NCBI GenBank assembly: GCA_945787735.1
Contig: CALZIQ010000021.1
Coordinates: forward strand, 1-36,896
Reading direction: 5' to 3'
Length of the DNA: 36,896 nucleotides
Source: an uncultured Chromatiaceae bacterium
GTDB taxonomy: Bacteria > Pseudomonadota > Gammaproteobacteria > Tenderiales > Tenderiaceae
Part shown: one piece after another, positions 1 to 8,714 of the stretch
How positions within the stretch are numbered: position 1 is the stretch's first letter
Layout of the letters: the number at the start of each line of letters is the position of its first letter
Notes under the pieces: model-generated
Told to the model about the DNA's origin: nothing
Seen by the model: the letters and a program-made list of their open reading frames with translations, nothing else
The model's database searches: none
Program-made: the position numbers and the translations under genes

Positions 1-543
1 GGGTGCCGGACGCTCCACCATGGCACCACCAGGGATACGGCCGACGCTGGGGATGTTGATCGTGACCTTGGAACCATCACTGCCCGAAGCACCCAAACCA
101 CCCACAATCAAGTTACCCTGGGCAATGGCGTATATTTGGTTATCTGCCCCCTTTAGCGGTGCCATCAATAGGCTACCGCCGCGCAAGCTCTTGGCATTAC
201 CCAGTGAAGCTGCGGTGACATCGATCTTCTGCCCGGGTTTGGCAAAAGCAGGCAGGTCGGCATGTAGCGACACCGCTGCTACATTTTTCAACTGCGGATT
301 GACATTGGGTGGGACTGCCACACCGAACTGAGCCAACATGCTTTTGATACTCTGCACAGTGAAAGGCGTCTGAGTAGTTTGGTCACCGGTACCGTCCAAG
401 CCTACCACCAAGCCGTAACCCACTAACTGGTTAGAACGCACACCAGCAACCGAGGCTAGATCTTTGATACGCTCGGCATAAGCAGCCTGCCCCAACAGCA
501 TTAAGAGCAAAAATGTAATTATGAATTTATTCTTCAGCACCAT
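1..543 (-). CDS. flgI: FlgI, flagellar P-ring protein (3' part missing)
   Basis: FlgI is exported to the periplasm and polymerises into the P-ring around the flagellar rod in the peptidoglycan layer. The first 181 codons are present; the gene continues beyond the left edge. The start ATG at 543 follows a GGGAG ribosome site. Residues 1-20 form a signal peptide ending in QAAYA, and the mature part begins [20 protein letters not shown], the family's typical opening. The following [11 protein letters not shown], the [14 protein letters not shown] stretch and the [14 protein letters not shown] segment are also typical of FlgI. It lies 14 bases after flgH and belongs to the flgB-I operon. The truncation is caused only by the window edge. 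Confidence 0.97.
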   Translation of the reverse strand, partial: MVLKNKFIITFLLLMLLGQAAYAERIKDLASVAGVRSNQLVGYGLVVGLDGTGDQTTQTPFTVQSIKSMLAQFGVAVPPNVNPQLKNVAAVSLHADLPAFAKPGQKIDVTAASLGNAKSLRGGSLLMAPLKGADNQIYAIAQGNLIVGGLGASGSDGSKVTINIPSVGRIPGGAMVERPAP

Positions 544-557
544 TATTTAACTCCCGA

Positions 558-1283
558 CTAAAACGGCCACCACTTGCTGTTGAAGAATTTCCCCAACCAA
601 CCCTGCGAATTGGCATCAGCGACCATGCCTTCACCGACATAAGCGATACGTGCGTTGGCAACCTTGGTCGACAGTACCGTGTTGTCTGGGTTGATATCAG
701 AGGGCCGTACAATACCGGAGAAACGAATAAATTCATCACCCTGATTGATAGTAAGATGTTTCTGCCCCTGTATGATTAAATTCCCGTTGGGTAAGACCTC
801 AGCAACAGTGACGGTGACGTTACCTGTCAGACTATTGCTTTGGGCGGAATCTCCTTCACCGTCAAACGAATTGGCCCCGCCGACCGATGTCTCTAGCGTG
901 GCATTTTGTTTGCTGCTGTTAAATGGCCGCGGCAAATCGAAACGCAGTTGGCGACCGAACAGTGTAGGGTTTTCCATTTCTATCGAGGTATCTTTTGAAG
1001 TACTGGTAGAAGCTTGCTTTGAAGCATTGGTGCGTTCACTCAGCACAACTGTCAAAATATCACCAACCCGGCGGGCACGAATGTCTTCATATAAGGTCAT
1101 CCCGAAACCGGCCTGAAAGATAGAACCCTGCTGCGGTGGTGGCGGACTAACAAACGGCGGGCGCACAGTTTCAAAACCTTCAGATGCTTTTTTTGCCGGA
1201 GAAGTTGAACAGCCAGCAGCAAACAACGACAGCACTATCAAGCCCAGTATTGGGATGATTCGGTTTTGAATCAGGCTAGCCAT
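558..1283 (-). CDS. flgH: FlgH, flagellar L-ring lipoprotein
   Basis: FlgH is the outer-membrane lipoprotein that forms the L-ring bushing of the flagellar rod. The 241-residue product has a lipoprotein signal peptide with lipobox LFAAGC, so Cys25 should be lipidated. A proline-rich linker follows, then the conserved LYEDIRARRVGDILTVVLSE segment and, near the C-terminus, the GIVRPSDINPDNTV and VADAN motifs seen in FlgH. The length is normal for the family. It sits 16 bases after flgG and 14 bases before flgI, so transcription with the rest of the rod-hook operon is expected. Confidence 0.97.
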   Translation of the reverse strand: MASLIQNRIIPILGLIVLSLFAAGCSTSPAKKASEGFETVRPPFVSPPPPQQGSIFQAGFGMTLYEDIRARRVGDILTVVLSERTNASKQASTSTSKDTSIEMENPTLFGRQLRFDLPRPFNSSKQNATLETSVGGANSFDGEGDSAQSNSLTGNVTVTVAEVLPNGNLIIQGQKHLTINQGDEFIRFSGIVRPSDINPDNTVLSTKVANARIAYVGEGMVADANSQGWLGKFFNSKWWPF

Positions 1284-1299
1284 TACGTACTCCTAAATC

Positions 1300-2085
1300 C
1301 TAAAGATTGTTAGTCGCAAATTGCAGCATCTGGTCGACTGACGAGATTACCTTCGAGTTCAATTCGTAAGCACGCTGTGATTCAATCATGTTGACCATCT
1401 CTTCAACCACATTCACGTTTGAGGTTTCCAACGCGCCTTGGGTCACAGAGCCCAGACCATTTAAACCTGGATTGCCCGCTTGAGGCGAACCACTGGCAGC
1501 GGTCTCAAGAAATAAATTTTCACCAATCGGCTGTAGGCCAGCGGGATTAATAAAATCAGCCAGCTGGATAGCGCCAACCTGTGTCGGTGCAGGTTGACCC
1601 GGCTGCATGACTGAAACAACGCCGTCGGAACCAATGGTGATCGACTGCGCATCTTCGGGAATAGTGATAGCCGGTTGCAGTTGATAACCGTTGGAGGTCA
1701 CCATTTGACCTTGGGCATCGGCCTGGAAAGTGCCGTCACGGCTATAACCAAGGCTGCCATCGGGACGCAGAATCTGGAAAAAGCCCTGGCCATTGATGGC
1801 TACATCCAGCGCATTCTCAGTCATGACAATATTGCCCTGACTGAAAATCTTTTCTGTCGCCACAGTACGCACGCCTGTGCCAACCATTAAGCCCGAAGGC
1901 AGAATCGTGTCCTGGGATGTCTGTCCACCAGCCTGGCGCACATTTTGATACAACAGGTCTTCAAACGCAGCACGGCCCTGTTTAAAACCGGTGGTATTTA
2001 CATTGGCAAGGTTGTTTGAAATCACCGACATGCGCGTCTGCTGCGCATCCAATCCTGTTTTCGCTACCCATAATGCAGTATTCAT
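1300..2085 (-). CDS. flgG: FlgG, distal rod protein
   Basis: FlgG builds the distal rod that crosses the P- and L-rings. At 261 residues it has the usual family length. The N-terminus ([20 protein letters not shown], then [12 protein letters not shown]) is the flagellar basal-body rod signature. The middle holds the FlgG-type NGQGFFQI segment, and the C-terminal helix has [20 protein letters not shown]. There is a GGAG-type ribosome site ahead of ATG 2085. It is 28 bases downstream of flgF. It differs from flgF and flgE by length and by the [15 protein letters not shown] form of the C-terminal motif. Confidence 0.97.
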   Translation of the reverse strand: MNTALWVAKTGLDAQQTRMSVISNNLANVNTTGFKQGRAAFEDLLYQNVRQAGGQTSQDTILPSGLMVGTGVRTVATEKIFSQGNIVMTENALDVAINGQGFFQILRPDGSLGYSRDGTFQADAQGQMVTSNGYQLQPAITIPEDAQSITIGSDGVVSVMQPGQPAPTQVGAIQLADFINPAGLQPIGENLFLETAASGSPQAGNPGLNGLGSVTQGALETSNVNVVEEMVNMIESQRAYELNSKVISSVDQMLQFATNNL

Positions 2086-2113
2086 TGTTCTACTCCTGTT
2101 ATTCCTTTTTCAA

Positions 2114-2857
2114 CTAGCTCATCTTCATGATGCTTGCGGACGCTTCATCTAGTTTCTTAGCTTGCTCCATCATTTTGACCTGCAGTTCAAACTTGCGCGC
2201 CAACTCCATTGTTCTCACCATACTTTCAACTACGTTGACGTTGCTTGATTCCAATGTGCCAGAAACCAGACGCACACGTGCATCACTTGCAACCTCTATA
2301 CCATCCTTTGTACGAAACAGACCGTCGCCGCCTTTTTCAAGTTCGGCATTATCCGGTTTCACCATTTTAATTCGGTCGACCACTGCCATGGTGCTTGCAG
2401 CTTGACCGCGTGGCACAACGGAAATCGTGCCATCACCACCGATTTCGATCTTTTCAAACGGCGGCAAAGTAATTGGTCCGGCATTGTTGCCAATCACCGG
2501 ATGTCCTGCTCCATTGGTTAATAGGCCCGCGGGGGTGACCTGAAGGTCACCCGCACGCGTATAGGCCTCGGTTCCATCCACCCCTTGTACTGCAAACCAG
2601 CCCTCTCCCCGAATCGCGACATCCATATCGCGACCGGTAGTCATGAGAGAGCCTGGGGAAAAATCGGCACCCTGTCCCTGGGTACCGACATAGGCTCGGC
2701 TTGAATGGCCTTCGCCTGAAAGTTGTAACGCTTTGTAAAAAGCTTGGTCTTCACGGAAACCAACAGTATTGGCATTAGCCAGATTATTGGCATTGATAGT
2801 TTGTGCCAACATCAGTTCTCTTGCACCACTACTTGCTATGTATAAAACCTTATCCAT
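2114..2857 (-). CDS. flgF: FlgF, proximal rod protein
   Basis: FlgF is a minor rod subunit joining the proximal rod to FlgG. The 247-residue product begins MDKVLYIASSGARELMLAQT and contains NNLANANTVGFREDQAFY, the FlgF form of the rod signature. The RGEGWFAVQ motif lies in the middle, and the C-terminal ESSNVNVVESMVRTMELARK helix packs with the N-terminal helix in the assembled rod. Length and order between flgE and flgG fit the family. Neighbouring gaps are 28 bases on both sides, consistent with one operon. Confidence 0.96.
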   Translation of the reverse strand: MDKVLYIASSGARELMLAQTINANNLANANTVGFREDQAFYKALQLSGEGHSSRAYVGTQGQGADFSPGSLMTTGRDMDVAIRGEGWFAVQGVDGTEAYTRAGDLQVTPAGLLTNGAGHPVIGNNAGPITLPPFEKIEIGGDGTISVVPRGQAASTMAVVDRIKMVKPDNAELEKGGDGLFRTKDGIEVASDARVRLVSGTLESSNVNVVESMVRTMELARKFELQVKMMEQAKKLDEASASIMKMS

Positions 2858-2885
2858 GAATCACCCTGCTCTGTAGAAGTACTTA

Positions 2886-4172
2886 TTAACGGATGTTAAT
2901 GATTGTCTGAGTAACAGTATCTGCAGTGCTGATAACCTCGGCATTGGCCTGGAAATTACGCTGTGCAGTAATTAGGTTAACCAGCGAAGTGGCCACATCG
3001 ACATTTGATGATTCCAGCGCTCCTGCCTGGATCAGGCCAAACGTGGAGTTACCCGCTTCACCAAGCAGCAAATCCCCCGCTGCAAATGTTTCCGCCCACA
3101 CGCTATCTCCCTGGGGGGCAAGTGCCTGAGGATTGGCTACATTGGCCAAGGCAACTTTACCCATCACATCTGACTGACCATTGGTGTAACGCGCAGTAAC
3201 CACTCCTTCGGCATCCACATTAATGCCACTCAGGCGACCCGATGAAAAACCGTTTTGAGACATGGCAGTGACTGCAAAGGGACTGCCATACTGTGTTCCA
3301 CCAGAAAGATCCAGAGTAATTGAAAGATTGGCAGCTCCATTGATGGCAGTAGGTGTATATACAATCTGGCCACCATCTGTGGATGCAGCAGTATCTACCA
3401 ACCCACTAGTCGTAAAATTTACTGTGGCAGGATTTGGCGCAGTACTGACCGGCAAGATTTCACTACCATTCACAAAAAGCCTGGTTTCCCATTCATTCGG
3501 ATTAGCAGCCAGTTTGGTGTAATACTGGGTGGCGGGATAAGGTCGCCCCTGTGAGTCATACACAGTTAATGACGTGGAGCTGGTATAAGTACTGGCGTCT
3601 ACTGCGTTAAAAGGTACGGTAGTACGGTCCACACCGGTGGTTCCAGAATCAAGATTGATGGTTGGCTGAATTTGGCTGGTGGGCTGAGGTGCGCCAACAG
3701 TCGTTGCAAACTGTGCATCTACGGTACGCGCTGTTTCATAACGCAGATCGCCATTGACATCAAGTGTCGGATTACCCGCGGCATCTCGACTGAGATCAAA
3801 CATCTGCAGCAGATGACCACTGCTGTTAACCACATTACCATCCCGATCGACAGAAAATGCACCGGCACGAGTCAACAGGCGTGTGCCATTATCCTCGACG
3901 ACAAAGAAGCCCTCGCCGTTCGTGGCTAGATCAAGGCTGTTGTCTGTAAAATCGATGTTGCCTTGCGAAAATTGTTGCGTCACCGATGACAGACGCGCGC
4001 CACCACCGATGGCGGTTTTAGAAATACTGCCGTAACCGACGGCAAACACATCGACAAACTCGGTGCGTGACGATTTGAACCCAACGGTGCCGGCATTGGC
4101 AATATTATTACCGGTCGTTTTTAAATCAGCAGATGCCGCATTCAACCCGCTTAATGCAATACGAAATGGCAT
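2886..4172 (-). CDS. flgE: FlgE, flagellar hook protein
   Basis: FlgE polymerises into the curved hook, the universal joint between rod and filament. The 428-residue product starts MPFRIALSGLNAASADLKTT and has NNIANAGTVGFKSSRTEFVD, the hook-type N-terminal D0 motif. The D1/D2 part is long and rich in Thr, Ser and Asn, as in hook proteins. The C-terminus has ALESSNVDVATSLVNLITAQ followed by RNFQANAEVIS, which forms the second D0 helix. It lies between flgD, its capping scaffold (14 bases upstream), and flgF (28 bases downstream). The length is within the usual range of about 400-440 residues. Confidence 0.97.
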   Translation of the reverse strand: MPFRIALSGLNAASADLKTTGNNIANAGTVGFKSSRTEFVDVFAVGYGSISKTAIGGGARLSSVTQQFSQGNIDFTDNSLDLATNGEGFFVVEDNGTRLLTRAGAFSVDRDGNVVNSSGHLLQMFDLSRDAAGNPTLDVNGDLRYETARTVDAQFATTVGAPQPTSQIQPTINLDSGTTGVDRTTVPFNAVDASTYTSSTSLTVYDSQGRPYPATQYYTKLAANPNEWETRLFVNGSEILPVSTAPNPATVNFTTSGLVDTAASTDGGQIVYTPTAINGAANLSITLDLSGGTQYGSPFAVTAMSQNGFSSGRLSGINVDAEGVVTARYTNGQSDVMGKVALANVANPQALAPQGDSVWAETFAAGDLLLGEAGNSTFGLIQAGALESSNVDVATSLVNLITAQRNFQANAEVISTADTVTQTIINIR

Positions 4173-4186
4173 AACTATCTCCTTAA

Positions 4187-4861
4187 TTACATAATCTGTT
4201 TGACGTCTGACAGCTTCACATTGCCTACACCGGCTGTATTCACTGTCATACTTTCGCCTGTCTTACCCATCAAAACGCTGTCGACAGGAACGATAGCGTT
4301 TGTCTCCAAAGATTCTACTTGTCCGCCAATTGTTGCAAAGGCGGCCACGCTGTATTCACCAGCTGCATAGGCAGTGCCGTCATCGGCAAGCCCATCCCAT
4401 TGAAAATTAACTGTGCCCACTGGCTGGTCACCAAGATCGATCTGTTTAACCACTGACCCAGCAGCATCCTTGATCTGAACCTGCACAGTGTCGGCTCTGT
4501 TTGGTATTTCAACCGAACCGGACAGGTTTGCGTCTTGCCATAAAAAGCTCTTATCAGATGGCACTACAACCCAGCGACCGACAAGCGATGAAGCCTGCAG
4601 GGCCTGGTTCGATTGCATCGCGGTGGCCATCTTGTCGACTGAATTTTTCAGTTCATCGATGCCAGTGACAGATTGAAACTGCGCCAACTGGCTAAGAAAT
4701 TCACCATTCTCCATCGGCTTGAGTGGGTCTTGATTTTCTAGCTGTGCTACAACCAGCTTGAGAAATGCATCCTGGCCCAGCTCATCATTCGCCGTCTTGA
4801 CTTGTTTCTGTTGCGTCAAGCCAAGCTCATTAAGCAGATTTGTATCTATCGCACTGGTCAT
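4187..4861 (-). CDS. flgD: FlgD, hook cap / hook assembly scaffold
   Basis: FlgD forms the temporary cap under which FlgE subunits assemble. The 224-residue product has the conserved N-terminal segment DAFLKLVVAQLENQDPLKPM (about residues 32-51), which is needed for export and capping, then GEFLSQLAQFQSVTGIDEL. The C-terminal half has the FlgD Ig/tudor-like pattern, with DGTAYAAGEYSVAAF at about residues 160-174. The ATG at 4861 has a GGAG-type ribosome site. Position between flgC and flgE is conserved. Nothing unusual is seen. Confidence 0.97.
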   Translation of the reverse strand: MTSAIDTNLLNELGLTQQKQVKTANDELGQDAFLKLVVAQLENQDPLKPMENGEFLSQLAQFQSVTGIDELKNSVDKMATAMQSNQALQASSLVGRWVVVPSDKSFLWQDANLSGSVEIPNRADTVQVQIKDAAGSVVKQIDLGDQPVGTVNFQWDGLADDGTAYAAGEYSVAAFATIGGQVESLETNAIVPVDSVLMGKTGESMTVNTAGVGNVKLSDVKQIM

Positions 4862-4876
4862 TTGTTAGCCTCCTGC

Positions 4877-5287
4877 TTAGCGCCCCATGTTGATGGTTTG
4901 CATCAACAACTGCTTAGATGTATTAAACACTTCCACGTTATTCTGGTAGCTGCGCGAGGCAGACATCATGTTGGCCATCTCTTCGACGGTATTGATATTG
5001 GGTAAATAGACATTTCCCTGCGCATCGGCGAGCGGATGGTTCGGCTCATATCGGATGATTGGCGCAGCATCACTCTCAATAATTTGTTTGACCCTTACAC
5101 CAACAGCGTTGTTGTTGGTCTCTTGTTTCAACAGTGTTTCAAACACCGGGCTTTTGGCCTTGTATACCTGATCGGGTGAACCGCTGACACTTTCTGCATT
5201 AGCCATATTGCTGGCAATGCTGTTTAGGCGAACCGTTTGTGCATTCATGGCAGAGCCTGAAACATCGAATACATTAAATAGCCCCAT
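4877..5287 (-). CDS. flgC: FlgC, proximal rod protein
   Basis: FlgC is a proximal rod subunit. From ATG 5287 the product is 136 residues, the family length, starting MGLFNVFDVSGSAMNAQT and containing SIASNMANAESVS, the FlgC form of the rod signature. The C-terminal helix has TVEEMANMMSASRSYQNNVE. A GTG lies one codon upstream at 5290, but the AAGGAG ribosome site is best spaced (about 7 bases) for the ATG. With this start the gene overlaps the flgB stop by one base (TGATG), which suggests translational coupling. Confidence 0.95.
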   Translation of the reverse strand: MGLFNVFDVSGSAMNAQTVRLNSIASNMANAESVSGSPDQVYKAKSPVFETLLKQETNNNAVGVRVKQIIESDAAPIIRYEPNHPLADAQGNVYLPNINTVEEMANMMSASRSYQNNVEVFNTSKQLLMQTINMGR

Positions 5288-5703
5288 CACATTTCTCCTT
5301 TTAATGCGTTAATGATGGTTTTGCTTTTTCCTTCAAAAAACCGAAGTGTTGCCTGATATTCAACTGCACTTTTGGCAAATGCTGCTTGCTCAACATGGGT
5401 TTCAACTGTGTTCCCATCCAAGGCCGGCTGAGTAGGCATGCGAAACTTGATATAATCTTCAAGACCATTTGCACTGCTACTGCTACTGATGTGGCCCTTG
5501 TGTGTAGTTTTAAGACCTGAAGAACTGGCAGCATTGCCACCCGCTGTTGCCTGCTTCATCGCTTGCTGAAAGTCGATGTCTTTGGCCTTGTAATTCGGGG
5601 TGTCTGCATTGGCAAGATTGGAGGCAAGAATTTCTGTTCGCTGTGCCCTGAGTTTCAAGGCTGCTTCGTGCACTCCAAATACGTTGTCTAAACTGATCGG
5701 CAT
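5287..5703 (-). CDS. flgB: FlgB, proximal rod protein
   Basis: FlgB is the first gene of the rod-hook operon and encodes a proximal rod subunit. From ATG 5703 the product is 138 residues (MPISLDNVFGVHEAALKLRA, then SNLANADTPNYKAKDIDF), the usual length. The reading frame is open a further 12 codons upstream, but an AGGAG site sits correctly before ATG 5703 and FlgB proteins start near this point. A serine-rich stretch (SSSSSANG) lies mid-protein. The C-terminus KSAVEYQATLRFFEGKSKTI is typical. A strong sigma-54 site lies about 30 bases upstream. Confidence 0.96.
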   Translation of the reverse strand: MPISLDNVFGVHEAALKLRAQRTEILASNLANADTPNYKAKDIDFQQAMKQATAGGNAASSSGLKTTHKGHISSSSSANGLEDYIKFRMPTQPALDGNTVETHVEQAAFAKSAVEYQATLRFFEGKSKTIINALKGEM

Positions 5704-5730
5704 TGCTTTACTCCTGTTTGCATATCTGAT

Positions 5731-5747
5731 TGCAAACAAGATGCCAA
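5731..5747 (-). promoter_or_regulatory. Sigma-54 (RpoN) promoter for flgB operon
   Basis: On the minus strand the sequence reads TTGGCATCTTGTTTGCA. It matches the -24/-12 consensus TTGGCACG-N4-TTGCW at all key bases, with GG and GC separated by exactly ten bases. Only the two bases after GGCA differ. It lies about 30 bases before the flgB start, the right place for a class of flagellar promoter activated by FleQ/FlrC-type regulators. Seen by eye, without matrix scoring. Confidence 0.8.
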
Positions 5748-5883
5748 CTTTAAAACAATCTATTAATCAGTTAATTAGTTACGCTAAAGTGGGTTTGTGC
5801 AACTTAACCGGCAAACGCATGCCGCAAAGCGGCAATTTAATTTGCCAATAACACTCACGCCAGGAAAATCAATAAATGCGTGT

Positions 5884-6771
5884 TTATTCGCGAGACAAAG
5901 TGATGCCGGGAAAAGTCGGCACCGTTGGACCAGTGCTTTTGGGTTTAAGCTGATAAACAATACCAGCCTGATGCCGTACCGTTTCGAACTCGTCCGAGTA
6001 GCTTGCTATCGTTTCGGTAGATCCCAGGAATAGGTAACCACCAGGCACAAGGGTCTGAGCAATGCGACGCAGGATGTCGCGCTTGAGATCTGATGAAAAG
6101 TAGATCAGCACATTGCGGCAAAAAACGATATCGAATTTTCCTAGAGAAGTGAAATTATTCATCAGATTCAATTCGGAAAAACGCACACGACTTCGAATTT
6201 CGTCATTCACCTTCCAAAGATCGTCTTGCTGGGTGAAGAAACGGCTCTTACGCTCGGATGAGAGACCGCGAGATAAGGCCAAGGCATCATAAATACCCGT
6301 GCGGGCTGATTCCAGCATGGTCGGCGAAATATCAGTCCCGGTAATTTGAAAATTGTTCGATAAACTTCCGGGGCGACTTTTTAGATACTCTTGAATAACC
6401 ATGCTAATTGAATATGGCTCTTGCCCTGAAGAACAAGCTGCAGACCATATTTTGATTTGCGATGGGCGCTTTTTTGCCTTCTCAGGCAGAATCAGCTCTT
6501 TCAGCAATGTATAGGGGTGATTGTCTCGAAACCAGAATGTTTCGTTGGTAGTCATGGCATCAATGATGCGCTCGCGCAGGCCGGAGCGTGGCAGCTTATT
6601 GATTTGTTCAATCAGTTCGCCGACCGAACTTACTTGCAGTTCTTTCAACAAACGATTGAGCCGGCTAGCAACAAGATATTGCTTGTTTTCGCCTAATACG
6701 ATGCCACAAGCCTCTTCCAGAAACTGGCGAAATGCATCGTAGTCACGAGCCGAAATTGAGTTATTTAACAC
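5884..6771 (-). CDS. cheR: CheR, chemotaxis protein methyltransferase
   Basis: CheR methylates glutamates of chemoreceptors with S-adenosylmethionine, setting the adaptation level. The 295-residue product has the N-terminal CheR helical domain (RDYDAFRQFLEEACGIVLG), then MTTNETFWFRDNHPYTLL, the SAM-binding loop IWSAACSSGQEPYSISM, the acidic TGTDIS motif and DIVFCRNVLIYFSSDLKRDI, all hallmarks of CheR. The start is GTG 6771: an in-frame stop lies six codons upstream, and an AGGGAAGGA ribosome site precedes the GTG. It follows cheV by 86 bases, as in Vibrio and Pseudomonas flagellar loci. Confidence 0.96.
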   Translation of the reverse strand: MLNNSISARDYDAFRQFLEEACGIVLGENKQYLVASRLNRLLKELQVSSVGELIEQINKLPRSGLRERIIDAMTTNETFWFRDNHPYTLLKELILPEKAKKRPSQIKIWSAACSSGQEPYSISMVIQEYLKSRPGSLSNNFQITGTDISPTMLESARTGIYDALALSRGLSSERKSRFFTQQDDLWKVNDEIRSRVRFSELNLMNNFTSLGKFDIVFCRNVLIYFSSDLKRDILRRIAQTLVPGGYLFLGSTETIASYSDEFETVRHQAGIVYQLKPKSTGPTVPTFPGITLSRE

Positions 6772-6857
6772 GTCCTTCCCTGAATCCTATTTACTCGGTT
6801 CTAGCCTTTTTTGTAACAGGTTGGTCCAGTGAAAATCAAAGAACCATGCAAGCTGTC

Positions 6858-7796
6858 CTAAACATCCTCTTCATCTATGAAAGTTTTCACCCGCTCCAAG
6901 ACCGCCCTGGCCAAGTCATCCGGTTTAAACTTAGGGATAAACTTGTTAGCACCGACCTTTTCCACCATGGCATGGTTAAATGTTCCACTCAGTGAGGTAT
7001 GCAAGAGCACATACAGATCCGCCAAACTTGGATCCTTCCGAATCTCAGTCGTCAGGGTATAACCATCCATCTCGGGCATTTCGACATCTGAAAGCACCAT
7101 GGCAAGGTATTTTAATCTGGGATCCTCATCGTCAGCCCATTTTTTTAGCTGCGTGAGTGCTTCGCGGCCATTATTGGTTAACGTACATTCAATACCCACC
7201 TGCTGAAGAGTGCGTGCGACCTGACCGCGCGCAACACTCGAGTCGTCAGCCACCAAGACATGCAGAAGTTTGATTTTGTCTTCAACACCTACAAGCACAT
7301 CCTCTGATACGTCAGTTGAGGCATTTGAGACTTCCGCCAGCACTTTCTCTACATCGATGATTTCGACAAGCTCATCATTCAGTTGGGTGACTGCCGTCAG
7401 ATAACTATTTTTTCCCGAACCTTTAGGCGGCGGCATGATATCTTCCCAGTTCAAGTTAACAATACGCTCTACACCACCCACCAAGAAACCTTGAGTGGTG
7501 CGGTTATACTCAGCCACAATCATAAAGCTGTTTTGCAAATCTTCGACTGGACGGCCACCAATTGCCATGCTCAGGTCGATTACCGGAATGGTTTTGCCGC
7601 GCATGGTAGCAACGCCTCGTACGACAACATGGGAATGCGGAATCTGAGTCAGGACTGGACACTGGACCACTTCTTGGATTTTGAACACATTAATCCCAAA
7701 ACGCTGCTTACCCATAAGGCGAAATAGCAACAATTCCAGTCGGTTATGGCCTGCCAACTGGGTACGTTGATCAACAGAATCCATCACACTGGCCAT
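6858..7796 (-). CDS. cheV: CheV, CheW-receiver chemotaxis coupling protein
   Basis: CheV couples chemoreceptors to the kinase CheA and carries its own receiver domain for adaptation. The 312-residue product has an N-terminal CheW domain (about 20-160; FGINVFKIQEVVQCP, GVATMRGKTIPVIDLSMAIG) and a C-terminal receiver (about 180-305). The receiver shows the acidic ADDSS pair, the phosphoacceptor in VLSDVEMPEMDG, the LHTSLSG threonine and the IPKF lysine, so it should be phosphorylated. A GGGGAG ribosome site precedes ATG 7796. It is divergent from flgA and first in the cheV-cheR unit. Confidence 0.96.
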   Translation of the reverse strand: MASVMDSVDQRTQLAGHNRLELLLFRLMGKQRFGINVFKIQEVVQCPVLTQIPHSHVVVRGVATMRGKTIPVIDLSMAIGGRPVEDLQNSFMIVAEYNRTTQGFLVGGVERIVNLNWEDIMPPPKGSGKNSYLTAVTQLNDELVEIIDVEKVLAEVSNASTDVSEDVLVGVEDKIKLLHVLVADDSSVARGQVARTLQQVGIECTLTNNGREALTQLKKWADDEDPRLKYLAMVLSDVEMPEMDGYTLTTEIRKDPSLADLYVLLHTSLSGTFNHAMVEKVGANKFIPKFKPDDLARAVLERVKTFIDEEDV

Positions 7797-7842
7797 AGAC
7801 TAGCACTCCCCACTCATTGAAAATTAAGATATTCGCCTAGCT

Positions 7843-7870
7843 TTATCGGTTATCCAACGTGGCATCTTGA
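7843..7870 (-). promoter_or_regulatory. Possible sigma-28 promoter for cheV-cheR
   Basis: On the minus strand TCAAGATG (7863-7870) and ACCGATAA (7843-7850) resemble the FliA -35 (TAAAGTTT, often TCAAGTTT) and -10 (GCCGATAA) elements. The spacer is 12 bases rather than the usual 11, so this is a weaker call than the flgM site. Position about 45 bases before the cheV start is sensible, and late-class expression of chemotaxis genes is common. Confidence 0.4.
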
Positions 7871-7880
7871 ATGTTTTCTA

Positions 7881-7897
7881 TAGGCATGAATTTTGCT
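7881..7897 (+). promoter_or_regulatory. Sigma-54 (RpoN) promoter for flgA
   Basis: The sequence TAGGCATGAATTTTGCT fits TTGGCACG-N4-TTGCW, with GG and GC ten bases apart and mismatches only at the second and seventh bases. It lies 33 bases before the flgA start codon. It is on the opposite strand from the cheV unit, so the 133-base gap between flgA and cheV carries promoters in both directions. Confidence 0.7.
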
Positions 7898-7929
7898 TTC
7901 TTAAACGAAGTTATTAACGAATTACTGCC

Positions 7930-8631
7930 ATGCTGAACCTAACTAAAATAATTTTAACTCTATTGATAATAATCATGGTCGCGCCCGTGTATGCGATAGA
8001 GTTTCACCCCCTTAACGAAATTCAGAAAGCGGCGACTGAATTTGCTACTCGCCAAATTTCGCAGCAAAATCAGAACAGCACCATTGAGGCTGGCCATCTT
8101 GATCCTAGGCTTAAATTGAAAAGATGCTCTCTGCCCCTCTCTACCCAACCGCTGAGCCAGCGTAATAACAACGCCAATATGACCGTGATTGTGAGATGCG
8201 AAGATACAAAACCTTGGATCGTTTACGTCCCAGTCAAGGTTAAGTCCTATCTCACTGTAGCTGTAACTAACCGACCACTTGCTCGCGGCATTCCAGTTAA
8301 AGATCATGATTTCAGACTAGAACAGCGTGATATCAACCGCCTCACGAATGGTTATTTTGAAAATGCAACCAGTTTGATTGGTCGGATACCTAAACGCTCT
8401 CTGCCCAAAGGTGCTGTCATTTCCCCCAAAGACTTGGGTATAAAAAAGATAGTCAGCAAAGGCAGCAGGGTCAGCATAATTGCAGAAACAAATGGAATTA
8501 CCGTGCGCATGCCGGGCAAGGCACTCACAGATGCCGGTAAAGGCGATCAGGTTCGGGTCGAAAATTTATCTTCCGGACGCTCGGTAATTGGTGTTGTTTT
8601 AGGGCGAGGCCTTGTCAAGGTGACAATGTGA
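7930..8631 (+). CDS. flgA: FlgA, P-ring assembly chaperone
   Basis: FlgA is a periplasmic chaperone that helps FlgI assemble into the P-ring. The 233-residue product has a signal peptide (residues 1-22, ending VYA) and an N-terminal domain with one Cys pair (LKLKRCSLPL and VIVRCEDTKPW). A C-terminal SAF-type domain follows, with ARGIPVKDHDF, SLPKGAVISPKDLGI and, at the end, DQVRVENLSSGRSVIGVV, all typical of FlgA. Length is normal. It is the first gene of flgA-flgM-flgN, divergent from cheV and preceded by a sigma-54 site. Confidence 0.94.
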   Translation: MLNLTKIILTLLIIIMVAPVYAIEFHPLNEIQKAATEFATRQISQQNQNSTIEAGHLDPRLKLKRCSLPLSTQPLSQRNNNANMTVIVRCEDTKPWIVYVPVKVKSYLTVAVTNRPLARGIPVKDHDFRLEQRDINRLTNGYFENATSLIGRIPKRSLPKGAVISPKDLGIKKIVSKGSRVSIIAETNGITVRMPGKALTDAGKGDQVRVENLSSGRSVIGVVLGRGLVKVTM

Positions 8632-8680
8632 TGAACCTCATATATAAGCACTTAAGAGCCCTCAAAAGCCCTTACTTTGC

Positions 8681-8707
8681 TCAAGTTATTACCCCCATGA
8701 CCGATAA
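8681..8707 (+). promoter_or_regulatory. Sigma-28 (FliA) promoter for flgMN
   Basis: TCAAGTTA (8681-8688), an 11-base spacer and ACCGATAA (8700-8707) match the FliA consensus TAAAGTTT-N11-GCCGATAA closely and with the right spacing. The predicted start of transcription is near 8714, about 30 bases before flgM. This gives flgM a late-class promoter from the sigma factor that FlgM itself inhibits, the usual feedback loop. Confidence 0.8.
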
Positions 8708-8714
8708 AAAAATT

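Noticed and set aside
5821-5846. GCCGC-AAA-GCGGC and GGCAA-N6-TTGCC hairpins between cheR and flgB
   Set aside because: Stems are five base pairs and no T run follows on the minus strand, so a terminator for cheR is not supported.
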